This document shows positions 46,982 to 56,354 of a DNA stretch of 64,000 nucleotides, in pieces. The translations under genes and the position numbers were made by a program. Origin of the DNA: Prochlorococcus sp. AG-363-P08 (GTDB lineage Bacteria > Cyanobacteriota > Cyanobacteriia > PCC-6307 > Cyanobiaceae); the NCBI GenBank assembly GCA_003278195.1, contig QCGE01000005.1:38265-102264 (forward strand), read 5' to 3'. The notes under the pieces were generated by a model. That model was not told the origin of the DNA. It saw only the letters and a program-made list of their open reading frames with translations, and ran no database searches. How positions within the stretch are numbered: position 1 is the stretch's first letter; each line of letters starts with the position of its first letter.

Positions 46982-48307
46982 TTAATTGAGTTTCTTTGAT
47001 TGATCTATTTCGGTTATGAGGCTCTCTAAATCGTCTAAATTAAATAATTTTTCATTATTCTTTGATTTGTCGCCGAAATATTCTTCTTTTAAGCATTTTA
47101 ATCGACCTTGCCCTGTGGAAATTTCCTCATCGCCAAGAACTAATGCCCATATTGCTCCACTACGGTCTGCTCTTTTAAATTGCTTACCAAAGGCGCTGCT
47201 GGAATAGTCCAACTCAACTTTTAGACCTGCTGAACGTAAGTGCTGAGATAAGACCAATGCTTTCCTTTCGGCTTCATTTCCCCTATTTACTATATAAATG
47301 TCAGGCTTCTTTTGTTCTATCAGATGAGCAGCTTTCCCTTTAGGGTCATCTTTAGAGGCATTTTTTATCAAAAGTATTAGCCTCTCTAGGCCTATTGCCC
47401 ATCCAATAGCAGGAGTAGAAGGACCACCCAATTGGTTGATCAATCTGTTATAACGTCCACCACCACACACAGTGGCTTGTGCGCCAAGTTGATGACTAGT
47501 GATTTCGAAAGCAGTATGATCGTAGTAATCAAGACCTCTAACTAGATTATTATTTATTTTGAAAGGGATATCTAAATCTTTTAGGTATTTCTGAACATTT
47601 GAAAAACGCGTTTTACTTTCTTCTGAAAGTGAATCTTTTAGTTTTGGTGCATGAGCTAAAAGCGACTGTGTACCTTTATCTTTACTGTCAATAATACGTA
47701 ATGGGTTGCTCCTCACTCTTTTCCTTGAATCATTATCTAGCTCTTCAATATGTGATTCAATCCATGCAACAAATTTAGATCTAAATTCTTTGCGATCTTC
47801 ATTATTTCCAAGACTATTGATTTCCAGAACTAACCCTTGGACACCTAAGTCTTTAAGAAGATTCCAGGCTATACCAATAACCTCTGCATCATTTCTGGAA
47901 TTACCTAAGCCTAGAAATTCAATACCAATTTGATGAAATTGTCTTTGGCGGCCTGCTTGTGGGCGTTCATATCTAAACATGGGCCCTGCGTACCAAAGTT
48001 TTTGAGCCCCTTTATTCAGTAAGCCATTTTCAATGGCAGCTCTCACAACAGATGCCGTTCCTTCTGGCCTTAGGGTGCATGATCTTTCTCCTCTATCTAG
48101 AAATGAGTACATTTCTTTCCCCACGACATCGGTTTCTTCACCGATCCCTCTTGCGAAAAGTTCAGTTGATTCAAGAATTGGAGTGCGAATTTCACTGATT
48201 CCTGCCCTTCGAAAGTGTGAATAGGCAATGGCTTCGATTGCTTGCCAGATGTGGGTCTCCGAAGGCAATACATCCACCATTCCTCGTAAGCTTTTTAATT
48301 GACTCAC
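46982..48307 (-). CDS. hisS: Histidyl-tRNA synthetase
   Basis: HisS charges tRNA-His. The 441-residue class II synthetase has motif 2 ([22 protein letters not shown]), the HisA-type motif [15 protein letters not shown], and motif 3 [11 protein letters not shown]. The N-terminus [14 protein letters not shown] is typical. This housekeeping gene sits within an otherwise glycan-related region, 12 bp upstream of ugd and 58 bp downstream of the YdcF-like gene. Confidence 0.96.
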   Translation of the reverse strand: MSQLKSLRGMVDVLPSETHIWQAIEAIAYSHFRRAGISEIRTPILESTELFARGIGEETDVVGKEMYSFLDRGERSCTLRPEGTASVVRAAIENGLLNKGAQKLWYAGPMFRYERPQAGRQRQFHQIGIEFLGLGNSRNDAEVIGIAWNLLKDLGVQGLVLEINSLGNNEDRKEFRSKFVAWIESHIEELDNDSRKRVRSNPLRIIDSKDKGTQSLLAHAPKLKDSLSEESKTRFSNVQKYLKDLDIPFKINNNLVRGLDYYDHTAFEITSHQLGAQATVCGGGRYNRLINQLGGPSTPAIGWAIGLERLILLIKNASKDDPKGKAAHLIEQKKPDIYIVNRGNEAERKALVLSQHLRSAGLKVELDYSSSAFGKQFKRADRSGAIWALVLGDEEISTGQGRLKCLKEEYFGDKSKNNEKLFNLDDLESLITEIDQSKKLN

Positions 48308-48365
48308 TTTCCTCCGTTAGCAAGATTCATTTTATTTGATTGCTTTTTCATATATAAGGATCAAA

Positions 48366-49133
48366 TCACCAAGCCCTGTAAATAATTCGCCCAAGAATCT
48401 CTCGGAGTGCCCTAGTGCTTTTGTTGAGAGAATTGGTGGATGGGACCCATTGCATTGGATCTTTCCATCTGCTGCCAGCCCATTTCCCTCTAGCTTGGAA
48501 GTCAACAGGATAGGGTTTAACGTGGAAGCCTTGTCTCTCAAACATCTTTTTTGCACGTTTCATGTGAAATGCACTGGTAACTAAGAGAATCTTTTTTGCT
48601 CGGTAGTTATTAGAATTGCTCGTCAATTCTTTTATTGCAACTGCTTCTTCTGCGGTGTTTTTTAGAGGCGGAGTGCTGATCATTGCATTTTCAGGAATTC
48701 CTAGTGCTTTTGCTTCTTTAATAAATGTATTCCCCTCTGGAGACATGCCTGGATAGAAGGGATTGATTCCACCTGTAAAAAATATCATTGGAGCCTTACC
48801 TGCTTTATACAAATTTATGCCAGCAAGGAATCTATCAGGGTCTAGCCATTCAGTCTTTTTCCCATCCCCTGGTGCTGGATGTAGTGTTCCACTTAGAACT
48901 ACAATCGCATCAACATTAGGAGCAGAGTTGATATTGCGACGAACCCAAGGAGATTCAATGATTTTAAAGAGAGACTCCCCAACTATTCCCATTGAGAAAA
49001 ACCAAAGGATTAATAATGCGGAAAGGCTGGGAGCCCGTTTATTGAATATATTTCCTATTAGAAGAAGAATAATACTTAAACCTAGTGGCAAGATTATTAA
49101 TGGAATAAGATTGCTGGCTATGTAAAAAATCAC
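48366..49133 (-). CDS. YdcF/SanA-like DUF218 membrane protein
   Basis: The 255-residue protein has two hydrophobic N-terminal helices (residues ~8-30 and ~40-60) and a C-terminal DUF218 domain with AIVVLSGTLHP, FFTGGINPFYPG, NTAEEAVAIKEL and LLVTSAFHMKRAKKMFERQG, the family signature. DUF218 proteins act in envelope biogenesis (for example ElyC, SanA), and the domain binds polyanionic or nucleotide-linked ligands. Next to capsule genes this suggests a role in the lipid-linked glycan pathway, but the function is unproven. Confidence 0.87.
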   Translation of the reverse strand: MIFYIASNLIPLIILPLGLSIILLLIGNIFNKRAPSLSALLILWFFSMGIVGESLFKIIESPWVRRNINSAPNVDAIVVLSGTLHPAPGDGKKTEWLDPDRFLAGINLYKAGKAPMIFFTGGINPFYPGMSPEGNTFIKEAKALGIPENAMISTPPLKNTAEEAVAIKELTSNSNNYRAKKILLVTSAFHMKRAKKMFERQGFHVKPYPVDFQARGKWAGSRWKDPMQWVPSTNSLNKSTRALREILGRIIYRAW

Positions 49134-49167
49134 TTTTAGAGTTATGCAGAAAAGAACTTTGATTTAA

Positions 49168-50373
49168 CTATATTCTTTTAATTGGTCTTTCTAGAAGACT
49201 TTTATATTGTTCAATTGTTCTCTGGTTAACAAGAGAAACCTGGAATTCTTTGATAGCTTTTTTGCGGGCTTCTTTTCCAAAGCTATTGGCTAATGAGGGA
49301 TTTTGAATTAGAAGTAAAATACCTAGCTTTAGGGCATGTGTGTCACGAAGGGGTATAAGTAATCCTGAGATTCCATGATCGACCACATCTCTGCACCCTG
49401 CGACATCCGTTGTGATAATAGGTTTTTCCATTGCTGCTGCTTCAATAAGAGATCTGGAAAGCCCTTCTCTCCATGAAGGAAGTATTACTAGGTCACTAGT
49501 GGCATATATTTTACGCATATCATTTACATGACCAAGGCATTTGATTCTTGGCTCATTTTGCAAGACAGATAATTCATCTCTTGAAAGAGTACTTCTGCTA
49601 CCAGCATCAAGATCACCTGCAAGTAGCAATTCAAATTTGTACCCTTCAGCCCAAAGTGAAGCACATGCTTCTAGGACTTCCTGTAAACCTTTTTGCTTTA
49701 TTAATCTAGATGGGAAAAGTATTTTAATCGGATCTTGAAAGTCTCCAGTTGAATCTTCTTCCGGTTTGAATTGCTCGATATCTACACCAGAACCATGGAT
49801 TAATCTTGCCTTTGCAAGATTAGTAATCCCCAGTTGAATAAGTTTTTCCTGATCCTCAGCATTTTGAAAGACAACAGTAGATCTACGTGCTTTAAAGACA
49901 GCTCTATAAATAGGCCTTAAAAGTCTTCGAAGTATTCGATTGCGTTTTCTGGTCCCAAGAAATATATGCCCTAGACCAGTAATGGCATTTATGACTCTAT
50001 AAACTCTTGCGAATTTTGCGGCGATAGTTCCATATAAACAGGCTTTGATTGTGAAGTGGTGAACAAGGTCTGGTTTCTCTTGGAGGTAAATTCTAATTAA
50101 GTCTAAAAGTGCTTTAGCTTCTATTAATGGATTAATAGAATTTCTTGTAACTTTCCAGTTGTGAACTTTAAAACCCTCTTTTTCTAATAATTTTGTATAA
50201 TTATCGTGAGGTGCAACTGCAGAAACAATAAATCCTTCGTTACGCAACTCTTTAAGAAGTGGGAATCTGAAATTGTATAAATACCAGCTTGTATTTGCAA
50301 CAAGAAGTACAGAATTCCTGTTCGCAGAGTCTTTATCTAAAGCTGGTGAGTTGAGATCTGTTCCACTTTTCAT
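49168..50373 (-). CDS. Glycosyltransferase family 4
   Basis: The protein (401 aa from the ATG at 50373) has a GT-B fold: N-terminal VANTSWYLYNFRFPLLKELRNEGF with DLVHHFTIKACLYGTIAA, typical of the WbpH/PglA-type glycosyltransferases, and C-terminal LFPSRLIKQKGLQEVLEA and the nucleotide-sugar site GLSRSLIEAAAMEKPIITTDVAGC. A longer start at 50406 would overlap asnB by 26 bp. It probably adds one sugar of the lipid-linked repeat unit. Donor unknown. Confidence 0.88.
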   Translation of the reverse strand: MKSGTDLNSPALDKDSANRNSVLLVANTSWYLYNFRFPLLKELRNEGFIVSAVAPHDNYTKLLEKEGFKVHNWKVTRNSINPLIEAKALLDLIRIYLQEKPDLVHHFTIKACLYGTIAAKFARVYRVINAITGLGHIFLGTRKRNRILRRLLRPIYRAVFKARRSTVVFQNAEDQEKLIQLGITNLAKARLIHGSGVDIEQFKPEEDSTGDFQDPIKILFPSRLIKQKGLQEVLEACASLWAEGYKFELLLAGDLDAGSRSTLSRDELSVLQNEPRIKCLGHVNDMRKIYATSDLVILPSWREGLSRSLIEAAAMEKPIITTDVAGCRDVVDHGISGLLIPLRDTHALKLGILLLIQNPSLANSFGKEARKKAIKEFQVSLVNQRTIEQYKSLLERPIKRI

Positions 50374-50380
50374 TGTCAAG

Positions 50381-52321
50381 TTATCTCCATTCCTCAAGCC
50401 ATGCATGTGCCATCAAGATTGGCCATAAGCGTTGTATATGGTCATAATTTCCATTTTTGTGCTCTTTCCATAATTTATTAACTTCATGGGAGTTAAACCA
50501 GCCATGTTTTTTTACAAGGCAGGGATCTAGAAGATCATTGGCCCAATTGTTTAAAGGCCCTTTCAACCAATTGCCTATAGGCATTGCGAACCCAGCCTTT
50601 GGCCTTTCAAACAATTTCACGGGTAAGTAGACTTTAAGTAATTCACGAAGCGCCCATTTGCCAATGAACTTTTTATTATTCTTACGAACTTTGTAATCAA
50701 GTGTTAGATGCCAGGCGCTTTCAGCAACAGATGGATATAAGAAAGGCGCTCGTGTCTCTAGACCTACCGCCATTGCAGCACGATCTACTTTTACCAGAAT
50801 ATCGAAAGGGAGATAATTCAGCATGTCCGCAAGCATAAGTTTCTCTTCTGCTGAAGCTGCATTTGGAAAAGGTGCAAGAAATGTTTTGTCGATCTCAGTT
50901 AAGGAGCAAGATTGGAGTAAAACTGCATACATATCTTCTAAAGAGTCAGCAGCAGTTAATAAAAAGGCAAGCTTTTGACGCTTTTGTTGTGCCAACCCAT
51001 CGGAGCTCATACCTAGCAATCTATAGGGAAAGTTCTCTAGTAATCTTTTGAAAAGGTTTCTCAATGGAGCAGGTGCAAACCTTAGACGACGTTGCAATTG
51101 TGGTGCCAAAATGTGCCTGTTATATCCCCCAAAGAGTTCATCTCCCCCATCACCTGTCAGTGCAACTGTTAGACCTGATCTCCTTGCCTCACGACATAAA
51201 AGATGAGTTGGCAATTGAGATGAATCTGCAAATGGCTCTGAGTAGATGAGTGGAAGAGAAGGTATTAAGGAAGTCGCATCGGAAGCTGTAAGTGAGACTT
51301 CTGTATGATCGGTGCCAAGGTGCTTGGCTATTGCATAAGCAAATGGAGCTTCGTCAAAAAGTGGTTCATCGGGAAATCCAATGGTAAAAGTACGCACATT
51401 ACCTTTAGTATTTTCTTGAAGCAGAGCAGTTATTAAAGATGAGTCAATGCCACCAGATAAAAATGAACCAATTGGAACATCAGCAATTGATTGCAACTTA
51501 ACTGCTTCACTTAGTGAACTTTTAAGAGCAATTAAGCCTTCATTATAAGAAGAGAAACACAAATTATTTGCTTTCTTAGAAGCACTTAATGCTTCAAGTT
51601 CAGTATCCCACCAACAAAAAAGATCATGGGATTGGGGATATGAACTTATTAATTTATTTGCCTCAATGGTCAAAAGGTATCCAGGAAGAAGTTGTTGAAT
51701 CCCTTTATATATTGATTGTGGTGCAGGTATAAACCCTAAATGCTTGTAACTAGCAACTGCTTCTTCATTTATAGAATTACAGAATTCCGGTATAGCTCGA
51801 ATTGCTGATATCTCTGATGCAAAAGCAATCCCTTGACCTTTTATTTCACCCCAGTAAAGAGGTTTTTCTCCGAAGCGATCTCTTGCTAGCTGTAATGTCT
51901 TTTTCTCTCTATCGAAAACTCCAAATGCGAACATTCCTTTGCATCTCCTAAGGGTATTTTCTATTCCCCAAGCTTCAATAGCATTTACTAAAGTTTCTGT
52001 GTCTGATTCACCTCGCCATGGAAAAGTTAATTTCTTTTGTGCTTCGAGGTCAATCCTTATTTCTTGATGATTGTAGATTTCCCCATTGAAAACTATTAAA
52101 TATCTATTACTTTGACTTAGCATTGGCTGATTGCCTTCTTTAGATAAATCTATGACTGCTAAGCGTGTATGACCTAGGCCAATGCCTAATGAGGGATTTA
52201 TCCAAATTCCTTCTTCATCAGGACCTCTATGCTTAATTGCGCAAGACATCTTCCTGACCTTCGACTCAAGATCATCCGCATTATTTCCCTTATAAAGCCA
52301 AAGCCCTGAGATCCCGCACAT
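50381..52321 (-). CDS. asnB: Glutamine-dependent asparagine synthetase-like amidotransferase (AsnB family)
   Basis: The 646-residue protein has an N-terminal class II glutaminase domain with Cys2 as nucleophile (MCGISGLW) and IKHRGPDEEG, and a C-terminal ATP-pyrophosphatase domain with the PPi loop SFLSGGIDSSLI near residue 290 and GDGGDELFGGYNRH. In polysaccharide clusters these enzymes often amidate uronic acids rather than make asparagine; its position between glycosyltransferase and polymerase genes points to that. Biochemical identity is not settled by sequence. Confidence 0.9.
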   Translation of the reverse strand: MCGISGLWLYKGNNADDLESKVRKMSCAIKHRGPDEEGIWINPSLGIGLGHTRLAVIDLSKEGNQPMLSQSNRYLIVFNGEIYNHQEIRIDLEAQKKLTFPWRGESDTETLVNAIEAWGIENTLRRCKGMFAFGVFDREKKTLQLARDRFGEKPLYWGEIKGQGIAFASEISAIRAIPEFCNSINEEAVASYKHLGFIPAPQSIYKGIQQLLPGYLLTIEANKLISSYPQSHDLFCWWDTELEALSASKKANNLCFSSYNEGLIALKSSLSEAVKLQSIADVPIGSFLSGGIDSSLITALLQENTKGNVRTFTIGFPDEPLFDEAPFAYAIAKHLGTDHTEVSLTASDATSLIPSLPLIYSEPFADSSQLPTHLLCREARRSGLTVALTGDGGDELFGGYNRHILAPQLQRRLRFAPAPLRNLFKRLLENFPYRLLGMSSDGLAQQKRQKLAFLLTAADSLEDMYAVLLQSCSLTEIDKTFLAPFPNAASAEEKLMLADMLNYLPFDILVKVDRAAMAVGLETRAPFLYPSVAESAWHLTLDYKVRKNNKKFIGKWALRELLKVYLPVKLFERPKAGFAMPIGNWLKGPLNNWANDLLDPCLVKKHGWFNSHEVNKLWKEHKNGNYDHIQRLWPILMAHAWLEEWR

Positions 52322-52330
52322 TAAAAGAAT

Positions 52331-53407
52331 TTAGATAGGTATTAAGAGTGATCGATATGGGAGCCAGTATACGGAATAGTCAGCAAAAAATAACCAAACA
52401 AGGAGTATTGCAAGAGAATATAATACTATAAATTGCGTAATTAGCTTATTAGAAGCCCCTCCAATTTTTGTAAAAGGAAGATGACTTGCTATAAGTATTT
52501 GTAGGGGGATTAAATAAAGGGCAAGACGATCAATCATAGTACTGGGAGCTCCTAAGAAAAGAGCTATTGCGCAAACAATAGAAGATATAGAAAGGAGATT
52601 CCATATTTGTCCTTCAAGTCTAGATATTTCAAACTTTTTCCTTGTCAATAGGTAAAGAAGTGAAGGGACTAAGCAAAGTAAGACTCTCACCTGAGCCCCT
52701 TGAGATTCCATGTCTGTATAATAATCAAGAAATCTAGTTAGTACTGGTGCGAAAACTGTTAGATATAATCCGTAAGATGCAATAGCTAGAAAAACTATTC
52801 GAATAAATTTGTCAAATTTTAGAGAAGGAGAGACAGTTAGTGCAGGTAATAATAGAACAACAAGAATTGTTCTGTGAAACGTAGAGGCAATTGCAATATA
52901 TATCAGAAATGGAATCAGTTTATCTTTCTTTAGTGCCATCAGGGCAACCATCTCAAATCCCAAGGCGATACTTTGTCGTGTATAACCCATGGCAACTACT
53001 ATTACTAGATATGGAATTGCAACAAGCAATGAAAGCCATGGTTTTGGTTGTTCTCTGCAGAAATTTATCAGGCAAATTGAGAATATTAGACCACAAACGA
53101 CATTGACAAAATAAATTCCACCAAAAATATTTGCTCCAATCCATTTCAGGATAAATGCTCCTGGCTCTGCTGTTGATGCTAGTGCCTTTCCATATGCATT
53201 TGGTTCAAATAGAGGTGGGAATGGCATCCCAACCTGCAGGTTTAGGTCACGTACATAATTACCCCAATCCCCGCCTACCTCTACACGAAATCCAATGAAT
53301 AAAGTGAAAAATATTATCAAGTATGTATAGGTGGTTCTTGACCATCGCTTAGCCCCAGATAGGCTATTGTAGGCAAAAAAACTGAAGACGAGAAGATATG
53401 GAATCAT
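52331..53407 (-). CDS. EpsG/Wzy-like polysaccharide polymerase
   Basis: The 358-residue protein has about 10 hydrophobic segments, an early FIGFRVEVGGDWGNYV motif typical of the EpsG family, and a large periplasmic loop with RQSIALGFEMVALM. EpsG/Wzy proteins join lipid-linked repeat units into polymer on the outer face of the membrane. It lies directly upstream of asnB (9 bp) and 66 bp downstream of a glycosyltransferase. Sequence conservation in the family is low, so the exact role is moderately certain. Confidence 0.82.
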   Translation of the reverse strand: MIPYLLVFSFFAYNSLSGAKRWSRTTYTYLIIFFTLFIGFRVEVGGDWGNYVRDLNLQVGMPFPPLFEPNAYGKALASTAEPGAFILKWIGANIFGGIYFVNVVCGLIFSICLINFCREQPKPWLSLLVAIPYLVIVVAMGYTRQSIALGFEMVALMALKKDKLIPFLIYIAIASTFHRTILVVLLLPALTVSPSLKFDKFIRIVFLAIASYGLYLTVFAPVLTRFLDYYTDMESQGAQVRVLLCLVPSLLYLLTRKKFEISRLEGQIWNLLSISSIVCAIALFLGAPSTMIDRLALYLIPLQILIASHLPFTKIGGASNKLITQFIVLYSLAILLVWLFFADYSVYWLPYRSLLIPI

Positions 53408-53473
53408 TGGTTCTCTAAGATAGATTCGACACTCATGTTTTAGAGGTGTTTGCGCATTATTCCTTTAGTCATC

Positions 53474-54571
53474 TTAATTGGAATTCGGATTAGTGGTTAT
53501 CTTCTTTATTCGGTTGAGAGCAGCCTTAAATGAATAACCCTGTAAGTAGATATCACGCATCTCTTGATCAAATCTATTCATTAACATTTGACTCGCAGAC
53601 TGTATTGCTTCTACAAATTGGTTTGCATCTTCGCAAATCCATCCTGCGCTTTCTGAAATATCCTCATAGCCAGAGAATGCCTCAGAGGTCGCAACAATTT
53701 TTTTCCCATGCATCAATGCTTCAGCAATCTTAGTTTTCATCCCTGAGCCGTCAAATATTGGTGCTATTACAAATTTAGAGCACAGATACCATTTAGATAT
53801 ATTGGGCACCTCTCCAATTACAATTACTTTATTTGGTATCTCTAGCTCATGTCGTCGTAAATCAAACCCTCTACCTACTACATAAGTTTTAATATTAATT
53901 CTTGGCACAACTTCTTTAACATACCATTTTATTCCTTCTGTATTAGCATAAAAATCTCCTCCAACAAATAAGGCAAAATCTTCGCATTCTTCGCATTCGA
54001 CTGCTGGCGTGAACTCCTTGTACTTATCTTCCATTGCTATAGGCGAAATATGGTCTGCACCTCTTCCATATAGTCTTTGAAGCAACAAACTATCTCTATT
54101 ACTTAGACAAATGAGCTGATCACTATTTTTTATGGATAGTCTTTCTCCAATATAGTTGGCAAATAGTACTGCAAATGATTTTATCTTAGCTCTGTTGCGA
54201 AATGAACCCCAAAAGAACCTAACTTCAACGTTGTGGAAGAATGTGATTATTTCAATATCTGGAAAATCAGCTTTTATTGATTTACTTATCGCTCCGAGAT
54301 TTGAGCCATCTACAAAAACCTTGTTAATCTCTTCTGAACCTATTATTCTTTTTGCATGATTTATGGAATTAGAATTCACTCCGTCTATATACCCCTTAAA
54401 AATACCAGAGAATTTAGTTAGTATATTTTTGTCTTCTGCTATTAACTCTAGAAGCTTAAAATCTTTTTTATATATTAATTTGAGAATGTCATGATTTAGC
54501 TTACATAAAAGTTCTCTACCCCCAATTGGACTTTTTGAGAGTTGTTTTGTGATAAGAAGTATCTTAGACAT
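53474..54571 (-). CDS. Glycosyltransferase (GT-B fold)
   Basis: The 365-residue protein (start ATG 54571, five codons inside a possible earlier start at 54586) has LLITKQLSKSPIGGRELLCKLNH at the N-terminus, VDGSNLGAISKSIKADFPDIEIITFFHNVE, LFVGGDFYANTEGIKWYVKEVVP in the middle and PIFDGSGMKTKIAEALMHGKKIVATSEAFSG as the donor-binding region. This fits GT1/GT4-type enzymes such as those adding sugars in exopolysaccharide loci. Its start overlaps the end of the ABC exporter gene by 8 bp, suggesting coupling. Confidence 0.85.
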   Translation of the reverse strand: MSKILLITKQLSKSPIGGRELLCKLNHDILKLIYKKDFKLLELIAEDKNILTKFSGIFKGYIDGVNSNSINHAKRIIGSEEINKVFVDGSNLGAISKSIKADFPDIEIITFFHNVEVRFFWGSFRNRAKIKSFAVLFANYIGERLSIKNSDQLICLSNRDSLLLQRLYGRGADHISPIAMEDKYKEFTPAVECEECEDFALFVGGDFYANTEGIKWYVKEVVPRINIKTYVVGRGFDLRRHELEIPNKVIVIGEVPNISKWYLCSKFVIAPIFDGSGMKTKIAEALMHGKKIVATSEAFSGYEDISESAGWICEDANQFVEAIQSASQMLMNRFDQEMRDIYLQGYSFKAALNRIKKITTNPNSN

Positions 54572-56345
54572 TTTCTGCTTTACCATTGATTATTCTGATT
54601 TTCCTATTGCATCCTATAAGTGTGGATTCTCTGTGTGCTATCAAGATGATAGTTAGATCGGAGCTAAGGCTTTCTATAGATTGCATTACTTGCTCCTCAG
54701 TTTGATTGTCTAGTGAACTTGTAGCTTCATCAAAAACAATTACTTTTGCTTTTTTATAAAGAGCCCGTGCTATGCCTATCCGCTGCCTTTGTCCGCCACT
54801 TAAGCGAATTCCTCTTTCCCCAACACGACTGTTGTAGCCTTCTTGAGATTGCTCTATAAAGTCAGATATCTTTGCCATCTCCGCAGCTCTTCGGACTCGA
54901 TTCATGTCAATTGAATTTACTGGGGACCCAAAAGCAATATTTTCCGCAATAGAACTATCAGCTAAGTATATGGATTGTGGTACATGTGCAATTAAAGATC
55001 TCCACGCATTCAACCTTTCTGGAAAAGCTAGATCATGTAAGTCATAACCATCTATAAGAATTTGCCCTTTTGTAGGAACAAGCAGTCCCATTAATAGGTC
55101 AACAGTTGTACTTTTACCGCTACCAGTAATTCCGATTAAGCCTATTCTGTCTCCTTTACAGATTTCTAGATCTAGTCCTCTTATTACTTCATTTGAAAGT
55201 TGGCCATAACTAAATCTTACCCCTCTGAATTCAATTTTTTTTTCAAATAATAGCTGCCCTCTTCTGTAAGAAATAGCCTCTATTGGAAGTGGTTGTTCCA
55301 AAATTCTCATAAGACTATTTACGCTACTTTTGCAGTTTCTCATTTGTGCCCAACCCTCATAAACTTTTTGAGCAAGTGGTAATAGCCTTTGTGCTCCATA
55401 GGCTAGAGCTCCTAAAAGAGGTAACGCTTTGCTTATTCCGCCTTGAAGAACAAGTAAATAACCTGTAATTGCAATTAAGACCATTCCAATCGGCTCCATC
55501 GTGAGCCTGGGATAAGCGTTTAAAAAGCCATTCACTGCAATTGCACGTCTTAAAGGTCGATCTGACTGCCTATAGACATCTGTATAAAACTCTTGATTTC
55601 CATCTAGAAGAATGTCCCGTATCGCACCATGACCTTCCTGTAAACACTTGATTAGCTGTTTATTTAATTCGACTTCTTGACTGCCCAATCTTCTTATTTG
55701 ATTTTTGTTAATTGCAATTGCTAGTGAATATACTGCGGCAATAAGTAGTCCGGTACCTATAGCAATTAACCAGTTAATTGCTAATAAGGTCACCGTCAAC
55801 GAAATCATCATTAGGATTGAGCTGACAAGCATCATTTGTGGATAAAAGACACCACCAATAACTCTTTCAACATCTCTTGTTATTGCAGAAATAAGTGAGC
55901 TACTGCTTTGTGAAACATGTGTTGAATATGGTTGATATATTGTTCTCCTGTACGCTTCACAGCTAATATCTGAACCCATCGCAGCAGAAAGTTGACCGCT
56001 TAACTTTAGGCTAAAGAGACGAATTGACCCTGAAAAGATTGCAGCTGATGCAAAAGCAATTGTCACAGGCAGAAGCAATTCCTGTGGTCCATTGATTCCA
56101 ATATTTAGTGCTACATTTTTAACAATATTTTGATTCCAAAGACCTTCTGGATTAGTTAAAACAGCCAAGAAAGGTAAAACAGCTGCAAGGCTTATCATCT
56201 CTGTGATACTGTTTATAATCATGATTATAAATAAGCACAAAACTTGTTGCTTTCTTTTATTGCTGAGGAATCCCCAAAGCTTCAGCAATAACGTGAACAT
56301 ACTTTGATCTTCTAATTCTGGGGAGGTGGTTTTTTTATCTTTCAT
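54564..56345 (-). CDS. ABC exporter with fused ATPase (MsbA/PglK-like)
   Basis: The 593-residue half-transporter has an N-terminal domain of about six helices (residues ~20-320) and a C-terminal ATPase with GITGSGKSTTVDLLMG (Walker A), RLSGGQRQRIGIARALY (signature), VIVFDEATSSLD (Walker B) and LIAHRESTL (switch His). Fused exporters of this size include MsbA (lipid A) and PglK (lipid-linked oligosaccharide flippase). Embedded between glycosyltransferase and dehydrogenase genes, it is probably the flippase for the repeat unit in place of Wzx. Confidence 0.9.
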   Translation of the reverse strand: MKDKKTTSPELEDQSMFTLLLKLWGFLSNKRKQQVLCLFIIMIINSITEMISLAAVLPFLAVLTNPEGLWNQNIVKNVALNIGINGPQELLLPVTIAFASAAIFSGSIRLFSLKLSGQLSAAMGSDISCEAYRRTIYQPYSTHVSQSSSSLISAITRDVERVIGGVFYPQMMLVSSILMMISLTVTLLAINWLIAIGTGLLIAAVYSLAIAINKNQIRRLGSQEVELNKQLIKCLQEGHGAIRDILLDGNQEFYTDVYRQSDRPLRRAIAVNGFLNAYPRLTMEPIGMVLIAITGYLLVLQGGISKALPLLGALAYGAQRLLPLAQKVYEGWAQMRNCKSSVNSLMRILEQPLPIEAISYRRGQLLFEKKIEFRGVRFSYGQLSNEVIRGLDLEICKGDRIGLIGITGSGKSTTVDLLMGLLVPTKGQILIDGYDLHDLAFPERLNAWRSLIAHVPQSIYLADSSIAENIAFGSPVNSIDMNRVRRAAEMAKISDFIEQSQEGYNSRVGERGIRLSGGQRQRIGIARALYKKAKVIVFDEATSSLDNQTEEQVMQSIESLSSDLTIILIAHRESTLIGCNRKIRIINGKAENV

Positions 56346-56354
56346 GAAACCTAA